64,000 nucleotides of DNA from Vibrio navarrensis (GTDB lineage: Bacteria; Pseudomonadota; Gammaproteobacteria; Enterobacterales; Vibrionaceae). A program made the position numbers and the translations under genes. The DNA is taken from the NCBI RefSeq assembly GCF_015767675.1, contig NZ_CP065217.1, forward strand, positions 2,232,001 to 2,296,000, in the 5' to 3' direction. Below the pieces are notes generated by a model. That model worked only from the letters and a program-made list of their open reading frames with translations, was not told where the DNA came from and did not search any database. How positions within the stretch are numbered: the first letter of the stretch is position 1; every line of letters begins with the position of its first letter. Shown one piece after another: positions 43,412-55,600 of this stretch.

Positions 43412-46306
43412 CTAATCTCTGGGTGGCGCGGGAGCTAGGACTTCTCGATTGCCGTTATGGCCCGGCGCGCTGACAATGCCCTGCGCTTCGAGTTGCTCTA
43501 CGATCCGTGCTGCTCGGTTATAACCAATTTTAAAGCGACGTTGAACGCCAGACACAGAGCCACGACGCGATTGAACCACGTGCTCTACGACTTGATCGAA
43601 TAGAGGGTCCAATTCATCGTCGCTTTCCATCTGTTCACCCGGCAACAGCGCTTCGGGGCCTTGATCGCCGCTGACAATCTCTTCGATATAATTGGGTTTA
43701 CCACGCGCTTTCCAATTATTTACCACGGCATGCACATCGTCATCGGAAGCAAACGCACCATGAACGCGAATAGTGTGACTTGAACCGGGAGGCAAATAGA
43801 GCATATCGCCCATTCCCAGTAGCGATTCCGCGCCGCCTTGGTCCAAAATGGTCCGTGAGTCCGTTTTGGTTGACACGGTAAACGCCACACGCGTTGGAAT
43901 GTTTGCTTTGATCAAACCAGTGATCACGTCAACTGACGGGCGTTGGGTCGCGAGGATCAAGTGAATACCCGCCGCGCGAGCCTTTTGCGCCAAACGTGCG
44001 ATCAACTCTTCCACTTTTTTACCCACCACCATTATCAGGTCGGCAAACTCGTCGACGACCACGACAATGTAGGGCAGTTTTTCCAGTAATGGCGGTTCCG
44101 TGTCCATGCTGTCGCCGTCTTGCCACAGCGGATCGTGAATCGGATGACCCGCTTCTGTGGCCATTTTCAGCTTTTCATTAAAGCCTTTAATGTTACGGAC
44201 ACCCATCACCGACATCAGTTTATAGCGACGCTCCATCTCACCCACACACCAGCGTAGCGCGTTAGAAGCATCCTTCATGTCGGTAACCACTTCGGCCAAC
44301 AGATGCGGAATGCCTTCGTAGACAGACAACTCAAGCATTTTCGGGTCGATCATGATAAAGCGCACCTCTTCCGGGCTGGCTTTATACAGCATGCTCAGGA
44401 TCATCACGTTGACCCCGACAGATTTACCAGAACCTGTCGTGCCCGCCACCAGCACATGCGGCATTTTCGCCAAATCCGCCACCAGAGCTTCGCCCGCAAT
44501 ATCTTGCCCCAGAACCACGGTCGTCGGTGAAGTTGCCTGCTCAAACTGAGGGCTCGCAATCACATCAGAGAGATAGACGGTCTGGCGGCTCATGTTGGGC
44601 AGTTCGAGACCGACATACGGCTTGCCGGGGATCACCTCGACAACACGCACCGCCATAGCAGACAGCGAGCGCGCCAAGTCCATCGACAGGCTGGAAATGC
44701 GGCTAACCTTCACCCCTGGTGCCAAATCCAACTCAAAGCGCGTAATCACAGGGCCAGGGAAAATCCCCACAACGCGCGCTTTAATCTTGTAATCGGCCAG
44801 TTTTGACTCCACCAAACGTGCAATGTGCTCCAGCGCTTCTTTATCGATGAAATTTTCTCGCTTTTCTGGATGATAAAGCAGCTCTAACGTCGGCAACGGC
44901 TCTTGTGGTACAGGCAGGTTCTGCTCTTTTTTCATTAAGAACGGATTGTTTGCCCCTGCCATGTTTTGCTGAGCTTGGCTGACCATATTCTGAAAAGCGG
45001 TGACATCTTCATCGACTTGAGGCTCTTCTTCACTCTCCTCATTTTCATAAGGTGCGGATGTCTCTGTTTCTGACAAAGACCACGACTGCTGCCCAAATGG
45101 AGTTTGCGCTTGATACTCTTCTGGCTCTTGCATCCAAGGCGGTGAATCGAGTTCGTCTTCCAAGCTCGACATTACTGGCTCACGTCGATGTGGCTCAACC
45201 ACTTCATCCCCAATCTTATCCAGCTCGGAGGCCGAAATGACAGGCTCAAACGATGGCTCATCTTGAGACCATGGCAGCTCTGCGCTCTCTGGCGCTGATT
45301 CTGCTGGCGACCTTGCCGTGTAAGATGTCACCGTCACAGGCTCTGAATACGAGGGCAATTCGGCTGGCATGTCATCGGCAAACATCGCCTCTTGCTCCAA
45401 CTCCTCAATCGTCGCTGTCAGCTTTTGACTGCGCGTTTCTTGCGGAATTTCTGCGGCGATGTCTGCATGATAATTTGCCTGAGAAGGCATATGGATGGGA
45501 TAGTCAGTTTGCGGCGAAGCGGCCATCGCTGGCTCTTCAAGGTATTCTTCGTCATGGTGCTGCGGCAAGTCTTGCGTTTTCTCGCTCACATTGGGCGTGT
45601 CTAACGACTCACGTTCTAAGCTGATGTTTTGTAGCTGAGGCTCTAATGTCTCCCCCGCGTCACCACGCACTTTGTTGACTAGCCAAACAAACAACCCAAT
45701 GGCCAGATTACCGAGCGATTCAACAATGGCCAACCAAGAAATCCCGGTCAGCAAGGTAAAGCCCGCCCCCCATAAAAAGAGCAGCACTAACGTGGTGCCT
45801 AATAAATTGAGTACAGGTAAGGCCAAGTTAGTCAAGACATCGCCAATCACGCCACCAGAGGAGAAATACCAAATATCATCGAAATTGATGTCTGCCAAAC
45901 CACAGCTGGTCAGAATTAGGATCACGAGGCCAAGTAGACGCGTCCCCCACAGCATCAAGTCGATGTGTTCGTCTTCATCTCGTTTGCGGAAAAACACCCA
46001 CGCGGCGATGGTAAGTAACAAAGGAAGTGGGTAGGCTAACAAGCCAAAAGCGAAAAAGAGGGTATCGGCGATCCAAGCGCCTAAAATGCCACCGGCATTG
46101 CTAATTCCCCCACCCCATGCCGTTTGCGACCAAGAAGGATCGGCTGGGCTGAAAGTGATGAGTGCTGTCGCCAGCAAAACAGAGCTGAGCACACCGAGGA
46201 TCAGACCGCACTCTTTCAGACGTTGAAAACCGTTCAGACGGGAAGACTGAGGCTCTTCGCTTGTTTTTATAATCGTTTCGACTTTCTTCGCGTTCTCTTT
46301 GAACAT
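43412..46306 (-). CDS. ftsK: DNA translocase FtsK
   Basis: 964 aa. N-terminal membrane domain with four or five helices ([54 protein letters not shown], and two more to about residue 195), acidic/Pro/Gln linker (about 215-470) much shorter than in E. coli, then the hexameric motor: Walker [14 protein letters not shown] near 620, Walker [14 protein letters not shown], and a C-terminal gamma winged-helix domain ([24 protein letters not shown]) that reads KOPS and activates XerCD at dif. Couples chromosome segregation to septation. Confidence 0.97.
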   Translation of the reverse strand: MFKENAKKVETIIKTSEEPQSSRLNGFQRLKECGLILGVLSSVLLATALITFSPADPSWSQTAWGGGISNAGGILGAWIADTLFFAFGLLAYPLPLLLTIAAWVFFRKRDEDEHIDLMLWGTRLLGLVILILTSCGLADINFDDIWYFSSGGVIGDVLTNLALPVLNLLGTTLVLLFLWGAGFTLLTGISWLAIVESLGNLAIGLFVWLVNKVRGDAGETLEPQLQNISLERESLDTPNVSEKTQDLPQHHDEEYLEEPAMAASPQTDYPIHMPSQANYHADIAAEIPQETRSQKLTATIEELEQEAMFADDMPAELPSYSEPVTVTSYTARSPAESAPESAELPWSQDEPSFEPVISASELDKIGDEVVEPHRREPVMSSLEDELDSPPWMQEPEEYQAQTPFGQQSWSLSETETSAPYENEESEEEPQVDEDVTAFQNMVSQAQQNMAGANNPFLMKKEQNLPVPQEPLPTLELLYHPEKRENFIDKEALEHIARLVESKLADYKIKARVVGIFPGPVITRFELDLAPGVKVSRISSLSMDLARSLSAMAVRVVEVIPGKPYVGLELPNMSRQTVYLSDVIASPQFEQATSPTTVVLGQDIAGEALVADLAKMPHVLVAGTTGSGKSVGVNVMILSMLYKASPEEVRFIMIDPKMLELSVYEGIPHLLAEVVTDMKDASNALRWCVGEMERRYKLMSVMGVRNIKGFNEKLKMATEAGHPIHDPLWQDGDSMDTEPPLLEKLPYIVVVVDEFADLIMVVGKKVEELIARLAQKARAAGIHLILATQRPSVDVITGLIKANIPTRVAFTVSTKTDSRTILDQGGAESLLGMGDMLYLPPGSSHTIRVHGAFASDDDVHAVVNNWKARGKPNYIEEIVSGDQGPEALLPGEQMESDDELDPLFDQVVEHVVQSRRGSVSGVQRRFKIGYNRAARIVEQLEAQGIVSAPGHNGNREVLAPAPPRD

Positions 46307-46340
46307 AAATCAACTTGAATCATTATTAATCTGAAACACT

Positions 46341-46362
46341 CCGAGCGGCCAAAGCCGCTCGG
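46341..46362 (-). terminator. Hairpin between lrp and ftsK
   Basis: CCGAGCGGC at 46341-46349 pairs perfectly with GCCGCTCGG at 46354-46362. The following minus-strand bases (AGTGTTTCAG) are only moderately T-rich, so termination may be partial. Confidence 0.6.
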
Positions 46363-46415
46363 ATTAATAAGTTGATTTAACCACATCGAAAGGAAAAACC
46401 CAACGTCTCGTCTGC

Positions 46416-46440
46416 GAAAGCAGGCATATAACCTGCTTTC
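46416..46440. repeat. Second hairpin downstream of lrp
   Basis: GAAAGCAGG at 46416-46424 pairs perfectly with CCTGCTTTC at 46432-46440, 11 bases past the lrp stop on the minus strand. There is no T-run; it may protect the lrp transcript end or work with the stronger stem at 46341. Confidence 0.5.
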
Positions 46441-46451
46441 CTTACAAGAAT

Positions 46452-46946
46452 TTAACGGGTTTTAATCACCAGTTGATTGCTTTGCTTCACTTCTTCCATA
46501 ACCACGTAGGTTCGCGTGTCGTTCACACCCGGTAGACGCAAAAGCGTGTCACCCAACAATTTACGGTATGCCCCCATGTCAGATACACGGGTTTTCAGCA
46601 AATAGTCGAAGTCACCAGAAACCAGATGACACTCTTGGATATCATCGAGCTTTTGCACTGCGGTGTTGAATTGCTCAAACACATCCGGTGCACCACGGTT
46701 TAACGTAATCTCAACAAATACCAATAGAGAAGCGTCAAGATACTGAGGGTTCAACAACGCGGTATAACCCGTGATGTAACCTTGACGTTCGAGACGGCGC
46801 ACACGCTCCAAACACGGCGTTGGCGAGAGGCCTACGCGTTTTGAGAGTTCTACGTTTGAAATTCGACCATCTTTTTGCAACTCATTCAGAATGTTGCGGT
46901 CGATACGGTCTAGATCCTTGGACGGCTTTTTGTAGTTGTCTGCCAT
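46452..46946 (-). CDS. lrp: Leucine-responsive regulatory protein
   Basis: 164 aa, same length as E. coli Lrp. N-terminal helix-turn-helix (DRNILNELQKDGRISNVELSKRVGLSPTPCLERVRRLE, residues 17-53) and C-terminal RAM/effector domain (LVFVEITLNRGAPDVFEQFNTAV; DFDYLLKTRVSDMGAYRKLL). Global regulator of amino-acid metabolism. Divergent from ald across about 155 A+T-rich bases, a natural target for Lrp binding. Confidence 0.96.
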   Translation of the reverse strand: MADNYKKPSKDLDRIDRNILNELQKDGRISNVELSKRVGLSPTPCLERVRRLERQGYITGYTALLNPQYLDASLLVFVEITLNRGAPDVFEQFNTAVQKLDDIQECHLVSGDFDYLLKTRVSDMGAYRKLLGDTLLRLPGVNDTRTYVVMEEVKQSNQLVIKTR

Positions 46947-47102
46947 TTTTTATTCCACCTTATTACTTCCTTGCAAAAAAATATACTACAACTTTTTAAT
47001 ATTCAGTATCAAATTTTATTTAAACCCATCTATACTAGGCGTTAATTCGACAATACTACCCTACACATAGTCAATACAACCATAATAACTTAAGGAGTCA
47101 GG

Positions 47103-48227
47103 ATGATTATTGGCGTTCCAAAGGAAATCAAGAACCATGAATACCGTGTTGGCATGATCCCAGCCAGCGTGAGAGAAGTGATCTCTCATGGTCACCAAGT
47201 GTTTGTTGAAACTAATGCCGGCGCAGGCATCGGTTTTTCAGACGATGACTATATTGCTGCAGGCGCATCCATTCTTCCTACTGCTGCTGACGTGTTTGCG
47301 AAAGCAGAAATGATTGTAAAGGTTAAAGAACCTCAAGCTGTCGAACGAGCAATGCTTCGTGAAGGGCAAATTTTATTTACCTATTTACACTTAGCCCCAG
47401 ATTTTCCACAAACTGAAGAGCTAATCAAGAGCAAAGCTGTCTGCATAGCCTATGAGACTGTAACAGATCATATGGGTCGCTTGCCACTACTCGCACCGAT
47501 GTCTGAAGTTGCTGGTCGCATGTCTATCCAAGCTGGCGCACAGACTCTTGAGAAGTCTCACGGCGGTCGTGGTCTTCTTCTGGGCGGTGTACCTGGCGTT
47601 GAACCAGCAAAAGTCGTTGTTATCGGCGGCGGCGTTGTGGGCGCGAACGCAGCGCGCATGGCGGTTGGTCTACGTGCGGATGTCACTATCCTTGACCGTA
47701 GCGTAGACACGCTTCGTAAACTGGACGAAGAATTCCAAGGCCGCGCTAAAGTGGTTTATTCTACAGAAGATGCGATCGAGAAGCACGTTCTAGAAGCGGA
47801 TCTTGTTATCGGTGCCGTATTAATTCCGGGTGCAGCAGCGCCAAAACTGGTAACTAAAGAGCACATTGCGAAAATGAAGCCAGGCTCGGCCGTAGTTGAC
47901 GTGGCAATTGACCAAGGCGGCTGCTTTGAAACGTCTCACGCGACCACTCACGCAGAACCTACCTACATCGTTGATGACGTGGTTCACTACTGCGTGGCCA
48001 ACATGCCAGGTGCAGTTGCACGTACGTCCACTTTCGCATTAAACAATGCCACTCTCCCTTATATCGTGAAACTGGCTAATCTGGGTTACCAGCGTGCGCT
48101 GACTGACGACAAAGGCTTCTTAAAAGGCTTGAACGTCATTCACGGCAAAGTCACTTGCAAAGAAGTTGCAGACAACTTCAACCTTGAGTACATCGCACCA
48201 GCTGACGCTATTGCTATGTTCAACTAA
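47103..48227 (+). CDS. ald: Alanine dehydrogenase
   Basis: 374 aa. NAD-dependent interconversion of L-alanine and pyruvate plus ammonia. [21 protein letters not shown] is the typical start; substrate residues in VKVKEPQ (around 75) and the catalytic His/Asp region YLHLAPD (around 96); the NAD Rossmann motif [17 protein letters not shown] is around residue 170, and catalytic Asp in [13 protein letters not shown] around 270. TAAGGAGTC ribosome-binding site. Divergent from lrp, which probably controls it. Confidence 0.96.
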   Translation: MIIGVPKEIKNHEYRVGMIPASVREVISHGHQVFVETNAGAGIGFSDDDYIAAGASILPTAADVFAKAEMIVKVKEPQAVERAMLREGQILFTYLHLAPDFPQTEELIKSKAVCIAYETVTDHMGRLPLLAPMSEVAGRMSIQAGAQTLEKSHGGRGLLLGGVPGVEPAKVVVIGGGVVGANAARMAVGLRADVTILDRSVDTLRKLDEEFQGRAKVVYSTEDAIEKHVLEADLVIGAVLIPGAAAPKLVTKEHIAKMKPGSAVVDVAIDQGGCFETSHATTHAEPTYIVDDVVHYCVANMPGAVARTSTFALNNATLPYIVKLANLGYQRALTDDKGFLKGLNVIHGKVTCKEVADNFNLEYIAPADAIAMFN

Positions 48228-48263
48228 GGTTACTCTGCTAGTCGAACACTCGGCTAAAGACGC

Positions 48264-48292
48264 AAAAAGCTCGCCATTGATGCGAGCTTTTT
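48264..48292 (+). terminator. Terminator of ald
   Basis: AAAAAGCTCGC at 48264-48274 pairs with GCGAGCTTTTT at 48282-48292, followed by further Ts. Confidence 0.94.
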
Positions 48293-48354
48293 TATTCCTT
48301 TATTCATATAAATTATGAAAAAACGATCTATCAAAAATCAATTTCACAGCAATG

Positions 48355-49560
48355 TCACTTGGTAGATGCCATTTTTCGCGCTTGGATCAGCAGATTCCTT
48401 GGTGTAACGATTCGATCGCAAAATGTGAACAGATCCACATGATAACCATGCTGCTGCAAAAACAGCACTCGGTCATAGACTAGCCACATTTCCAACGGAC
48501 GCTGAAAAATTTGCTGCACTAAGCTCAATCGCTCCATACGCCAGAAGCGCTCTTCACCCAATGTCTCAAAGCGGGCATAGTCGACCTTAGGCAAACATAA
48601 CGACTTTTGCCTCGCAGCCCAGTGGCAAAATGCTGCAAAACCTGCATTTAACTGTGATTTTTTAATACTGGGCACAGGCACGTACTCTTCCAACTGCAAC
48701 TGCTCTCGGCATATCAGATCAAAAGCAAGTCGATAAATCATTTCCTGCTCACGTTGGCGTTTGACGCGCTCACCACCGGTAACGGTTTGTTGCAGAGGAA
48801 TGCGTAGCTCTTTTTTACTCAGCTTCAGTTTGGATTGCTGCGCGGGTATCGATAACGCTTGATAAGCTTCATCCTGAATTAAATGATAACAGCAGGGCGC
48901 AATGCTCATTGCAGCAACATTAGCGCTCGTACCGTTCTGTATCAGGCGGACATGAAGATCACCGCACGCGTGAAGCGCAACCGCGTGTTGATTGGGGTGA
49001 AAAAACCGCTTAGATCGCTCATCAAACGCATCGCCTTGGACAAACGACATCGCCAAATTGAGCTCGTCCGCCGCTTTCTGGCCCTCTTCACACAAAGCAT
49101 GCTGATATTCGAAACTGGTAACAGGCTGCTGACTTTCGCCCGCCAACACGCGTCCGAGGTACCCTTTTCCCGCACACCATTCTAACCACGAATCACCAAC
49201 GTGGTGATCCAGACAAACGGCTCCCATCGCGCTAATTTGCTGCAGTTTTCGACCTGGAATACCGTTACTGATCATGGGTGATAGGCTGATTTGTGTTTCA
49301 GCGAGCGAAGCAACATCCGCCATATCCTTGACAATAGATAAACTCGGGAAGAAAGGCTTTAGCTGCTCCTCCAGTATATCTGGCTGTGTTTTAAGTTGTG
49401 CGATTTGCTGATGGCTCAATAAAGACAACCAACTGCAAAGTTCAGGATGGGAAGCTTGCCAAGGCAGAGTGCTGGCTAAGCTGCGGTGAAATGGTTCGAA
49501 GCGCCAGAAATCTTGGTTTTCTAGCAACCAGTCGTTTATGAAATGAAATTGAGCCTGCAT
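48355..49560 (-). CDS. SAM-dependent methyltransferase-like protein
   Basis: 401 aa from the ATG preceded by GGGGGAAG, giving MQAQFHFINDWLLENQDFWRF; the longer frame running into cysB territory is not supported. The central SAM-binding signature DHHVGDSWLEWCAGKGYLGRVLA (around 140), then ALHACGDLHVRL and MSIAPCCYHL (around 225-250) identify it as a methyltransferase of the THUMP-less, DUF/Methyltransf_32-like type found in Vibrio beside cysB. Substrate unknown (RNA or protein). Confidence 0.82.
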   Translation of the reverse strand: MQAQFHFINDWLLENQDFWRFEPFHRSLASTLPWQASHPELCSWLSLLSHQQIAQLKTQPDILEEQLKPFFPSLSIVKDMADVASLAETQISLSPMISNGIPGRKLQQISAMGAVCLDHHVGDSWLEWCAGKGYLGRVLAGESQQPVTSFEYQHALCEEGQKAADELNLAMSFVQGDAFDERSKRFFHPNQHAVALHACGDLHVRLIQNGTSANVAAMSIAPCCYHLIQDEAYQALSIPAQQSKLKLSKKELRIPLQQTVTGGERVKRQREQEMIYRLAFDLICREQLQLEEYVPVPSIKKSQLNAGFAAFCHWAARQKSLCLPKVDYARFETLGEERFWRMERLSLVQQIFQRPLEMWLVYDRVLFLQQHGYHVDLFTFCDRIVTPRNLLIQARKMASTK

Positions 49561-49615
49561 ACTTCCCCCAAAACAAGCGAGTATTTTGGAGGAAGTCGAT
49601 ACGATTGGAAAGCGC

Positions 49616-50926
<1,311 letters not shown>

Positions 50927-51691
50927 ATGAATATTGGTTTAATTATCGCTTTGGTCGCCGTATTACTGGTTCTGGTTCTTGGTTACAACATCATGCTTCA
51001 GTACAAGGTCAAAGTGGAAACCGCGAAACGACAGGAATCCGCCCGCTATGTCGCTGTCATAGATGCCACTGAAGAGCTGATTGGCCATGCGCACCATATT
51101 CCTTTTAGTAAGGAATTGCTTGTCTGCCTAAACAATCGCATCTTGGATGCGCTGGAAAATATGTCGGCGTTAGATCCTAAGAGCAAACAGCTCGCACAGC
51201 GAGTTGAAGGCATGAAGCAGCAGATTGAACATCTGAAGAACAACTATCAAGGCGGTGAAAGCACCGCGTTTAAAGTGCCCACCAGCGACAAGCAAGCCAT
51301 TGTGATGCTCAAATTGGTTAAGCGCTTACGTGACACCATACGAAATGAACACAACAAAGGCCGTTTTGAAACCCAAGCCTATGTAGAAGAAAACGCTCGT
51401 TTGGAAACCATGCAGATCCGCATTAACATCGAAAACGTGATTAAACGTGCCAATGACTCGATTGCTCGTGGGCAAGCTGGTACCGCGGTGCAACTTCTGC
51501 GTAAAGGCATTGACGTCCTTAGCACCAAAAACGACGCCTACTCCATCCAAGCCAAAGAGAAGCTTGATATGATGCTCAGTGAGCTCGATAAACGTCGTTC
51601 CGACAAGCACGCTGAAGAGTTGCAGCAGATGGAAGATAAAGAGCGCAATAACGATATGGATGCACTCTTCGGTGACAAGAAAAAGTGGTAG
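50927..51691 (+). CDS. Membrane-anchored coiled-coil protein of unknown function
   Basis: 254 aa. One N-terminal transmembrane helix (NIGLIIALVAVLLVLVLGYNIML, residues 2-25) with few positives before it and a Lys-rich segment after it, so the body is probably cytoplasmic. The remainder is helical and highly charged, with heptad-like stretches (SKQLAQRVEGMKQQIEHLKNN around 85-110; IQAKEKLDMMLSELDKRRSDKHAEELQQM around 205-235), ending DMDALFGDKKKW. No known domain recognised. A single-anchor scaffold is plausible; adjoins miaE on the same strand but a terminator intervenes. Confidence 0.78.
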   Translation: MNIGLIIALVAVLLVLVLGYNIMLQYKVKVETAKRQESARYVAVIDATEELIGHAHHIPFSKELLVCLNNRILDALENMSALDPKSKQLAQRVEGMKQQIEHLKNNYQGGESTAFKVPTSDKQAIVMLKLVKRLRDTIRNEHNKGRFETQAYVEENARLETMQIRINIENVIKRANDSIARGQAGTAVQLLRKGIDVLSTKNDAYSIQAKEKLDMMLSELDKRRSDKHAEELQQMEDKERNNDMDALFGDKKKW

Positions 51692-51717
51692 AATCCGCTT
51701 CCAGGTTTCCAATCAAC

Positions 51718-51738
51718 AAGGTCGCCATTGGCGGCCTT
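51718..51738 (+). terminator. Terminator after the coiled-coil gene
   Basis: AAGGTCGCC at 51718-51726 pairs with GGCGGCCTT at 51730-51738 (one G-T wobble) and is followed by TTTACTTTG. The miaE ATG is only 22 bases further, so read-through may feed miaE. Confidence 0.78.
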
Positions 51739-51760
51739 TTTACTTTGTTAGAACAGAACT

Positions 51761-52537
51761 ATGATCAGTCTCAATGCCTATCAGGAGCTACTCGCGCCTA
51801 TCCACGCTTTTTTGCACTGTGAAACACCGGATGAATGGGTTGAGCAAGCCAAAAAGCCAGAAAATCTAGCTACTATTTTGCTCGATCACTTACTGTGTGA
51901 GTTGAAAGCGGGCCAGTCTGCCATGTATCTTATCCGCAAATACGCGGTTGATAAAGAAAGCGCACACACACTGTTGGATTGGTTTAAACCCTATGAAGAT
52001 TTTGCTTATCGGGGGATTGGCTCGATTGAAACACTCAAGGGAAAGAGCAATATTTCTAAAGCGATTATAGCCAAATCGAACTCACCATACAGCCAAGATC
52101 TGATAGATAAGATGGTGTTGCTTATCAAAGAAGAGCTGCATCACTTTTATCAGGTACTGGAAATCATGCAAAGCCGTGGGATTGAATATCAAAGCATTCC
52201 GGCCAGCCGCTATGCAAAGGGCCTACTCTCGCACATGAAGACTCACGAACCTGAAACACTGATTGATAAGTTGATCATCGGTGGCTATATCGAGGCCCGC
52301 TCTTGTGAACGCTTCGCCAAACTGGCTCCGCACATGGATGATGAAATCGCGAAATTTTACATCTCTTTGCTGCGCTCAGAAGCCAGGCATTACCAAGATT
52401 ATCTCTCGTTAGCCGAGCAAATCGCAGGAAAAGATATCAGCGCAAGAATCACCTATTTTGGCAAAATCGAAGCGCAACTTATCTCTTCGCCAGACGATGA
52501 CTTTAAGTTTCATAGTGGTGTGCCAGCCTTGCGTTAG
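51761..52537 (+). CDS. miaE: tRNA 2-methylthio-N6-isopentenyladenosine hydroxylase
   Basis: 258 aa. MiaE is a di-iron monooxygenase hydroxylating ms2i6A37 of tRNA. Iron ligands fit the ferritin-like pattern: LLCELKAGQSAM (first Glu, around 46), EELHHFYQVLE (ExxH, around 125), YIEARSCERFAKLA (around 178) and SEARHYQDYL (ExxH, around 208). Slightly shorter than Salmonella MiaE (about 270 aa). Confidence 0.92.
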   Translation: MISLNAYQELLAPIHAFLHCETPDEWVEQAKKPENLATILLDHLLCELKAGQSAMYLIRKYAVDKESAHTLLDWFKPYEDFAYRGIGSIETLKGKSNISKAIIAKSNSPYSQDLIDKMVLLIKEELHHFYQVLEIMQSRGIEYQSIPASRYAKGLLSHMKTHEPETLIDKLIIGGYIEARSCERFAKLAPHMDDEIAKFYISLLRSEARHYQDYLSLAEQIAGKDISARITYFGKIEAQLISSPDDDFKFHSGVPALR

Positions 52538-52568
52538 TGCAACGTAGAACGGTTCTTTGTGCAAAGAA

Positions 52569-52592
52569 AAGGCCTGCACATGTGCAGGCCTT
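52569..52592. terminator. Bidirectional terminator between miaE and the metzincin gene
   Basis: A perfect 24-base palindrome (arms AAGGCCTGCACA and TGTGCAGGCCTT). TTTCTTTGC follows on the minus strand, so it mainly ends the metalloprotease gene. Confidence 0.85.
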
Positions 52593-52615
52593 GCTCTAGT
52601 GATATTTACAATTAA

Positions 52616-55600
52616 CTATTCGAAGTCGCTCGAATTTGGCAGTCTATCTAGTAGCTCATAATACTTACCAGCCACCGTACCAATATCACCTTTTAGGTAA
52701 GCTTGGATTAAGTTTAGGTCTTTTGACCATAGATCTTTATCCGCCGATTCTGCCGCTGTATAACCTGCGTATACGTTATCGACAGCAAACATCATGTCAT
52801 CACCGTAGTTATTCGCTATCAGAAGAAAAGCGTCGTAATATGCAGCGTAAACGTCGTCAACACTGTGTGCTTTGCCTCCTTTATAGCTAAGTGTTGATGC
52901 AACATTATCATACACAATATCGCCAGCCGTTATATTGGCGGTAACGAAGCTATTAAATGAAGTAGAAATAAGTTCTACATCTGCTGCGATATCTGCATCG
53001 ATAGCAACTTTCATTGCGTTTACCATAGGTGCGTCAAACAATAGAACCGCATCATGGTACGCAGGTTTAATATCCGTACGGAATACTCCCCATGCCTTAT
53101 CGATGTTGGATGCAATGGTTGCTAAAACAGCAGCATCGTAACCGTCCAAGTATGTTTTCAAATCGTAACCATCTGAAGTAACGAGTTGGTTTGCATAACT
53201 GTAAGCCAGCTTATTAGATTTTGTTGCTACAAACTTCTTGCCCTCAATAACAAACTCAACTTTGTCACCAGCAATAATGCCATAGCGATCTTGCTGTTTA
53301 GTGAACGAATCAAACTGGGCTTTACCACGTGCTTTCACTTTAAAATCGTTCGATTGCATCTGACTTACACCCATATTGAGAATAACGTCAGCAATACGCT
53401 CTCGACTGCGATTAGATATTCCAAAGAACGTCTTAATACCGCGTGGCATTGGAGATAGTGACTCCATTTGTTCTGTCAGATGAATATTGACATTAACACC
53501 CTTCAGATTCGTATAAGCGTTACCTGCTTTATCCACAAGTTCTACTGGCTTATTCAATGACTTACCAGCCACAATATTCGCCATAATGTTTTCGTATTCC
53601 GCTTGAACACCAGGTATATCTAGCAACGATGCGAAACTGACTTCATCGGTATAGCGATTTGAGTAGCGACGTGCCAAGAAGTAGCTTGCCAATCCTTTAT
53701 CTGGCCAGTTGCCTAGCACAGAAACCGCGTTCGACCATGGATAATCTGGATCAATGGTACCAATTGACGTTAAGAAACGACCATCTTTCGTTTCTGCGAC
53801 CGCTTTATATCCAGTGTCTGCATCCTCAATAAACTCCGCAGCTAGCTTATCAAAACAGTTTGCTGCCGCTAAATCGTAATCAGCAGGAATAAGATGTGAA
53901 TTGTTGTCCAACAATTTGCCCAATGAGACTATTTTTTGCGTACCAGAAGCATTTTCGATCACACACTGATGCTCTGGTGTACGAAGTACATCAAGGAAGA
54001 ATGCGGCCGCTTTTTGAGCACCATACGCATAATCACAGAACCAAGTATTCGTTGCTCTGCCATCCACACAGTAAGTAGGATTTGAAGCTAAGCGTAGCAA
54101 GAAATCTCCTGGTTTATCAGTACTCGCGCTGTAACCTAGATTCGTGTAGATATTATCTATACGTTCTAGATCCTCCATTTTATCTCGAATTGACGACATT
54201 TCTGAATAACGACGAACAATGTAGTTTGGATAGTCTGATGAATATAATCCCGTCGTACTGTATACAGCCAGATTACGACGATCATAACTATCTAAATAGT
54301 TTTGCCACTCGTAAGAAACAATCTCATCTAGCGTTGTTCCTTCGTCAAAACGGTTACAATCACTGTTCAAAGAGACATTTCCGTCTGTACAGAAATCGTA
54401 TTTTTTACGCTCAATCTCGTTGGCTTTATCTAAGTAATAAAGTACGCCATAGCGTGTTTTTGCGTAATCATCGACATTGCCGCTCAACGCAGCAGAATCG
54501 AAGCGACTAAAGTCACAGTTGTACAGTGATTTACCGTCGTTTTCCCCAGATAGTTTTTCTACTTCTGAGCAGACCATCAGCGACTCGTTGGCTGGATTGC
54601 TACCAAATTTATAAGCAAAGCTCTCTTCATAGGCTTTCTTAGCAGCAAGATAGGCACTATAAGCTGCTTTTTCTTCTTCAGAAGCATCTGCACTAGGCTC
54701 GACCAACGGTTCTGGTTTTGCAACAGAAGCATCTTGGATAGTTTCTACTTTTCGACCATAGCCAAACTTAAAGGCCGCAATGTCATATAACCCCCATGTT
54801 GGTGTCTCATCCAACATGCTTGGTGCATAATCCATTGTGGAGCTATAAGCAGGAATATTTGTCAATCCTAACTTGTGAGCTTGTTCCAAAGTATAATAGT
54901 TTGCCTTGTCGTTTGACCCTTTGAAGTTATGGCGCAATCCCATATTATGCCCAAGTTCATGAACCAAAGTGTTACTGTATGTAGCGACCGTAATTGCATT
55001 TGCGACGATGGTCTGTAGATCTTTAGGTAGTGCTTTCCAACGCTTTAGTTGACGTGAAACCTCATTTCCAGAATCATCCATCTTAATATCAAAATAGCGA
55101 TCATCATCTAACTTTAAGTTATCGAGCATTGCTTTGCTCGTAGAAGAGACCCACGTTGCCTCAACTGGATAAACATTATTTTCTGACCAAAAAGCGAGTC
55201 GGTTTTCTTCAGCAGCAACCACATCTTCAAAAGCCATATCGTCGTTAAAGTTCTTAACCAGTGATGTTGGATTTTTCGTTGCTAGCCTACCCGGTAACAG
55301 TTCTTCTTTACTTATCATTGGCACTTGGCTGTTTTCATCGGCTTCAAGTTTTGCTATTGCCGCCATAGTCGCCAGAGATGCCACACGAGATTCTACTTCT
55401 GTCTTGGCTGCCTTGTCTTCAGTCGGCAAGGGATCTAAACCGTTAGTATCCAACTGATTGCGATTATAAAAACGAGCTAAATTGTCCCAGTTGTAAGGAA
55501 CCGTCGTGCGTGAAACACCCGCATACTGGTTGACATGACCTTTTATGATCTCACCAGTCATCGGGTTTGATACCGAAGGGCCATATCCAAGAAGACCATT

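Noticed and set aside
45253-45624. 123-codon plus-strand frame opposite the FtsK linker
   Set aside because: Arises from the repetitive Pro/Glu/Gln-rich linker codons read backwards; no start signal or family.
53186-54510. Several plus-strand frames of 60-142 codons inside the metzincin gene
   Set aside because: They lie antisense to one continuous 1373-codon frame that carries a signal peptide, zinc motif and Met-turn; codon use is that of shadows.
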